Below, piece by piece: positions 59,766 to 64,000 of a stretch of 64,000 bases of DNA. Source of the stretch: Terebella lapidaria (lineage: Eukaryota > Annelida > Polychaeta > Terebellida > Terebellidae); the NCBI GenBank assembly GCA_949152475.1, contig OX424555.1, forward strand, positions 73,237,499 through 73,301,498, read 5' to 3'. The position numbers and the translations under genes are program-made. Position 1 is the first letter of the stretch, and each line of letters starts with the position of its first letter. The notes beneath the pieces were generated by a model. That model was not told the origin of the DNA. It searched no databases and worked only from the letters and a program-made list of their open reading frames with translations.

Positions 59766-59828
59766 TTTGTAATTTTGAAGAAAGATTTCCCAGAATGTTA
59801 AATGTGAATGTCGTACAGTTATCAACAA
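59766..59828 (+). repeat. Segmental duplication, copy 2 (right remnant)
   Basis: TTTGTAATTTTGAAGAAAGA to ACAGTTATCAACAAGAT matches 44749-44818. Similarity stops here, so this is the right edge of the duplication. Confidence 0.85.
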
Positions 59829-61764
59829 GATTGCACCAGATCTCCCTGGATCAAAGAGGTCGATAGCGCGCTCATTTCTTTCACGTGCTCTTTTCAAATC
59901 AATTTCGTGCGCACATACGATGTCCATGCAGGACGAATACAATTGGTAGCTTGTATGAATAATAGTTCCTGATCGAGTACGCCCATTAAAAATAGCAAGG
60001 TGTTTAAAAAATTCAGTAACGTTTTCAACTTGGCCCAAAATTCAATATAATCGTAAAGTTGTTCTTGGTCCATAGTGCGCACATGGACGCCAATATATGT
60101 CCATATGAGAAGTGCATACAAAATTTGAGTACCGTCAGAAAAGTTATAAGCACCGAAATATCAACGTGGGAGTCGATGGTGTTGAACTCAGAACCCATTC
60201 CGACTTTTACACATTGCCAACGATCAGTACCACGGTTCCCAACATTCCGCACTTTCCTAGCTCGTTGTGGGACAGCGAAAAATAAATGCATAGGATTGTT
60301 AGAAGTAAAGATGCAGTCAGAAAATGGAACGAAACAAATGGGCTAATTTTAATGCTCCGAAACAAGGAATATTAGGCAATGACAGAAAGTATAAGCGTGA
60401 GAAGTGAGCGATGGTTGGGCAGTAGGGACAAAAGTGATACCCGGTTGAGTTACTGTACATCATAGTTATGTATTTATTTGTCAGCAAAAAAGGGTTTCGG
60501 CAGTCAATCAAATACCATCCAGCGGATCAGCGGTTGACCAATCTTGTTCTAATAGTTATATATATGCTATACAACCTGTACAATATGTGTGAAGTATTGT
60601 AGCAGTGTTCTGGATCCGACTGGATCAATCGTGTTGAAACAAAGTGAGAACGTTCAACACAGACTCGGACCTATCAACCTTGCAGCCCTAAATATACTAA
60701 TGGAAGAATGCCAATATCATGACTGCCAGTCAGTGTATTCATCAATGTCCATAATACCTGTAAATGGTTCAGAACTCAACTATTTCTATTAAACATACTA
60801 TCAGCAAATTATTATCTGAGAAAAAGTTCAAATGACTGGAAATTAATTCATTGCATAATCCACATATATGCAAATGCTATCTTCTAATTGTTGAAATATG
60901 GGTTATTGATACTAACAAATTAATACTTACTACAGCCATAATTTCTCTGTTGGACAAAACTTTGCCTTGCTTAGTCCAATGATAAATATTTTCCACTTTG
61001 ATCATATTCATTGCAGACGATAATAGACTTAACTAATGAGATTCATACTCAATCTGTAATATCAATATTACAGTCATCAAATCACTCTTGGACAGAACCT
61101 TTTTTTTCCTCGTTGAACCCAGTAATAAATGTATCCGAACTCCACTCCACTGTGCTCGGTAATAGCCCTAACTAGCAAAATCAAACTAGCACGTGTGATC
61201 GTTAATCATAAGAAATACACACGAGCATAAATGTATCACTAAATCGTCAATATTATCAATATAATAACAATATTTTTTGTTCTCGAAAAGTATCAATATC
61301 TTTTTCGGCAGGCGCTTTTAATCAACAAATGAATATGGTCAAGGTGTCATAGTAGCTTAGAATCCAACCCTGGCTAATACATCTTATGGAATGAAGAGCA
61401 TTTCAAGGGGTACATTTCCCGTCGGGTATAAAAATTACCCCTTTTATCATATTAGTGACAGTTTACTGCGTACAAAACTATAAATTTAATCGAGAATGTC
61501 ATGATATGCACGAGATAATCTCGAGGGAAATTGTGACCAAGTGGTTATAAATAGTACACTTGTTAATATGTTTATATAACTGGACCAACCAACGCACCAA
61601 GCCAAAATCTCCTGCAAGTGTATCTTTGCACATGATTTACATCCCAGTACACCATAAATATGTTGCTATGAATTATTTATGCTCAGTAGTGAATATACAT
61701 GTACAGCACTGTCCACTGATATATAACGGTATGTCATGAACAAGCTGCCAGATTTGTCTTAGAA
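59829..61764. other. No gene firmly recognised
   Basis: The minus strand at 59763-60291 has three overlapping ORFs of 75-91 codons (for example starting MHLFFAVPQRARKVRNVGNR), which could be one broken coding region, but no family is recognised. The rest to 61764 is AT-rich with no feature. Confidence 0.3.
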
Positions 61765-61875
61765 CATGTTTGACTGGGCTTTGTTTCTATTGCAAAATGT
61801 ATTTTACGTTTGTTATTGTAATCATCAAAATTTGGCTGTATTCGTGGTAATAGATGGATACTTACACACATGTAG
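61765..61875 (-). repeat. Family B fragment
   Basis: TGGGCTTTGTTTCTATTGCAA, TTACGTTTGTTATTG, ATCATCAAAATTTGGCTGTA and GGTAATAGATGGATACTTAC match 40945-41045. Confidence 0.75.
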
Positions 61876-62543
61876 ATGGGTACGTACACAAACAGCAACA
61901 ATACCCGACAGCTGCAGATCAATTGCAGTCCACGGGTTTCAGGGTGGTTTTTTTTTCATGGGAAAACAATTCTATCTTCAGACGGACTTTGGGAGTATAA
62001 CGTATAGTGCCCTAAGTTCGTCATATATTTTTCATTCTGACATTAGATTCAATACAGGTGACCAAAGGTCGTCGGTGTTTGGCTTCATTGCTCGTATTTG
62101 GAAAATATAGCACCATCTGAACGTTATGACCACAGAAACATATTTCTTTGTTGCAGTATGAATGTTGGCAAAGCCATCGAAATACGACACTCAGTACTGA
62201 CGGATTTGGATACCCGGTATCCGAAGTCCGTCAGCCCTGGTGTCTGAACTCCGGCAAGGAGTCCTATGTTCGTCATCACATTTTCAATAGATGTCTTATG
62301 TCCGTCATGATCAAAATATGAATGGGTTTTTCATGTGTGGGTATATAAAAGGACAAACAATTAATACAATTACTGTATGGACATCAACAACATATTTATT
62401 TGTCCACTGTTTGAAGAACAATATCGAATATGTCTTGAAATGATAACACTTTGTTTCAACAAGGTGCCATGTTATAACAACTGGCTGAACCCGAGAAGTG
62501 TCACATTAACGTGATGCGTTCATGATAGATTAATTATACTGAA
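61876..62543. other. No gene recognised
   Basis: The plus ORF at 61766-62110 (114 codons) starts inside the family B fragment and is not recognised. Confidence 0.35.
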
Positions 62544-63130
62544 CATTGAACATACGGTAGATCGAACCTTTACCTTAAAACTATAACACGGTCCTTAAAC
62601 TATACCTTTGGCCAATGACATAATTATGTAACGTTGTGTGTAATATATCATCAATAGGTCAAGGTTACATGCATATTGCGTTTTTCTTAATGCGAACACT
62701 AATGTCATCTGTTAATTGATCTTTACATTGACCACTGTTGACAACAGGCACAAAACAGCTTAGAACTCTAGAAATTTTAGAGCACGCGATTTTTTTCCAT
62801 CACAGTGAATGGTAGGAGTCAGAATGCCCATGACATCTGACAGGTCAACCATTGAACAGACGGTAGATCTGAACCTTCTCCCTAAAACTATAACACGGTC
62901 CTTAAACTATACCTTTGGCTAATGACATAATTATGTAACGTTGCGTGTAATCAAGGCTTATATGCATAATACGTTTTTTGAATGCGAACACTAATGTCAA
63001 CTGTTCATTGATCTTTACATTGACAACAGGCACAAAACAGCTTAGAACTCTAGAAATAGTACAGCACGCGATGTTTTCCAACACGGTGAATGGTAGGAGT
63101 CAGAATGCCCATGGCATCTGACAGGTCAAC
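62544..63130. repeat. Tandem duplication of a gene 3' end, about 306 bp
   Basis: CATTGAACATACGGTAGATC at 62544 restarts at 62850 (CATTGAACAGACGGTAGATC), and both copies end CATCTGACAGGTCAACC (62849 and 63130). Shared landmarks: CTATAACACGGTCCTTAAAC, ACATAATTATGTAACGTTG, GAATGGTAGGAGTCAGAATG. The second copy holds the end of the coding exon 63050-63232; the first is a decayed copy with a frame-shifted C-terminus. Confidence 0.85.
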
Positions 63131-63232
63131 CAGATACGAAGTGGACAGCAGGGTATGTGCTCCATCGTTCCTGGGTTTGCAGTAGTGGACCCAAAGTTCG
63201 TCTTGTTGTGCTTGAGGATGACCGTCAACAAC
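63050..63232 (-). CDS. Terminal exon of a partial gene, C-terminal domain
   Basis: On the minus strand an acceptor TTTTATTTTCTTAG precedes 60 open codons and TAG at 63052-63050. The peptide contains VVDGHPQAQQ, ELWVHYCKPRNDG, YLVDLSDAMGILTP and ends GKHRVLYYF. Together with the exon at 63590-63647 it fits a beta-rich, SH3-like C-terminal module seen in many uncharacterised or transposon-derived invertebrate proteins (Y-PA-V, then V-Y, then D-L-P, then G-R-Y-F). That resemblance is remembered, not searched. Upstream exons lie beyond the window. A tandem copy of this exon's end follows at 62780-62849 with changed reading, so the gene's 3' end has been duplicated. Confidence 0.6.
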   Translation of the reverse strand, partial: VVDGHPQAQQDELWVHYCKPRNDGAHTLLSTSYLVDLSDAMGILTPTIHRVGKHRVLYYF

Positions 63233-63589
63233 CTAAGAAAATAAAAGCAGTGCTCAACAAATCAAGTGTTGAGACAAATTGTTCATACTGCGGGTCTGCT
63301 GGGCGACCTATACATACTTCAGAATTATAAAATTTGCACTTGCTGCTTGTGATATTTGGCACTTTTCCTTTTTTATGATGGGGCCTTTGGGGCCAAGATC
63401 AACATGGACTGCATGTAATGTTAAAATAGATACTGAAGTGTTAAGATGACCTTGAGTAAAAACTGACAAGTATCGTAACTAACATCTGTTAGCCAACTGT
63501 TACTACCGTGAACTTAACCAGCAATATAACAAACCAGAAGAAAAAACATAACAAGAAAAGACTAAAGGCAGCTAAAGCACCCGACTTAC

Positions 63590-63647
63590 TACAGCAGGAA
63601 GGTAGTTATCCCCGTGGCGCACTTTCACGAAAGTACCAGGTGCAAAT
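63590..63647 (-). CDS. Penultimate exon of the same partial gene
   Basis: A 58-base minus-strand exon bounded by an acceptor ending GTTCAG and the consensus donor GTAAGT (63589-63584). It reads FAPGTFVKVRHGDNYLPAV and joins in phase to VVDGHPQ of the next exon, giving a continuous Y-L-P-A-V-V motif. The intron between (63233-63589) is 357 bp. The preceding exon was not found: the donor GTAAGT at 63711 closes a segment whose phase does not fit, so the acceptor here or that donor may be wrong. Confidence 0.5.
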
Positions 63648-64000
63648 CTGAACGAGTTTTGCAAGTTCAATGTGACATATCACACCCGAGTATGCTGCAT
63701 CTATGACTTACTTTGCCAGATGTATTTAATTGGTAGGTAAACCAGATCTATGCAGGGAAAAGTCTGAAACTGACCGTGAAAGGGAAGCTTCTGTCAAATC
63801 AGTGGCCATTGGTTCTGCAGTACGACTGTCTTCCGTTTGGGTGTCCGAGCTTCCAAGAAGAGAGACACTTACTGAACGCCACTCTTAATGAATGTACATG
63901 TATACAGTATTGCAAACTTAAAGGAATTCAAGTTCCGTTTGAAAGGGTGGCATATACGTATATCAGACAAAAACTACCTTTCAACAGAGATCTTGTCTAC
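63648..64000. other. Probable upstream intron/exon of the right-edge gene
   Basis: Minus-strand donors GTAAGT occur at about 63711 and 63872, but no phase-compatible exon could be assembled. The gene continues beyond the window. Confidence 0.3.

Overview
The window looks like a gene-poor, AT-rich, repeat-dominated stretch of a nuclear genome from a marine invertebrate, most likely a mollusc. This is an inference. The signs are the absence of any long open reading frame or bacterial-type operon, introns with GT-AG borders, many short non-autonomous DNA transposons, and small motifs familiar from molluscan repeats (AAGGGAGATA, TTAGCTCA, GACGGACGACGGACG). No species can be named from the sequence alone. 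Almost all short ORFs appear to be chance or repeat-borne.

Layout, left to right. 0-4 kb: a diverged family A repeat, a short direct repeat, a GC-rich palindromic patch and a 635-bp tandem duplication (2382-3652). 4.1-6.2 kb: a complete foldback element with about 290-bp terminal inverted repeats and a TGAAAC target-site duplication. 7.0-8.1 kb: a small inverted-repeat element and a hAT-like element with an 8-bp near-perfect target duplication. 8.26-13.90 kb: two near-identical 2,819-bp tandem copies. 14.3-16.2 kb: family B repeats and a second element with inverted arms of short subrepeats. 16.5-19.2 kb: possible exon remnants, another family A copy and a possible transcript 3' end. 19.2-22.7 kb: minisatellites, a tRNA-like SINE head and family D copy 1. 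23.9-27.5 kb: two copies of a 1.17-kb foldback element (family C). 28-35 kb: dispersed remnants of families A, B, D and H. 35.45-37.04 kb: a third element with subrepeat arms. 37.2-38.3 kb: a frameshifted pseudogene of a multicopy zinc-finger/Crypton-like protein family. 39.5-59.8 kb: family D copies 2 and 3, each followed by a copy of the same 3-kb unique segment. D copy 3 carries a piggyBac-like element (TTAA target) whose right part has been amplified into a 748-bp tandem array. The downstream segment of D copy 3 carries a 4.6-kb element E, built of about 267-bp tandem units and absent from the paralogous site. 62.5-64.0 kb: the 3' end of what looks like a real minus-strand gene, with two exons and a duplicated terminal region.

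The most unusual signal is that families D and E, unrelated in sequence, both carry perfect nuclear-receptor-type DNA sites in many units: AGGTCAAAGGTCA (DR1) and TCAAGGTCA (ERR/NR5A type) in D, GGTCAnnnTGACC (IR3, estrogen-response-element type) in E. Whether any receptor uses them cannot be told from sequence. The window also gives a relative order of events: D before the piggyBac-like insertion before the 748-bp amplification, and segmental duplication before the E insertion.
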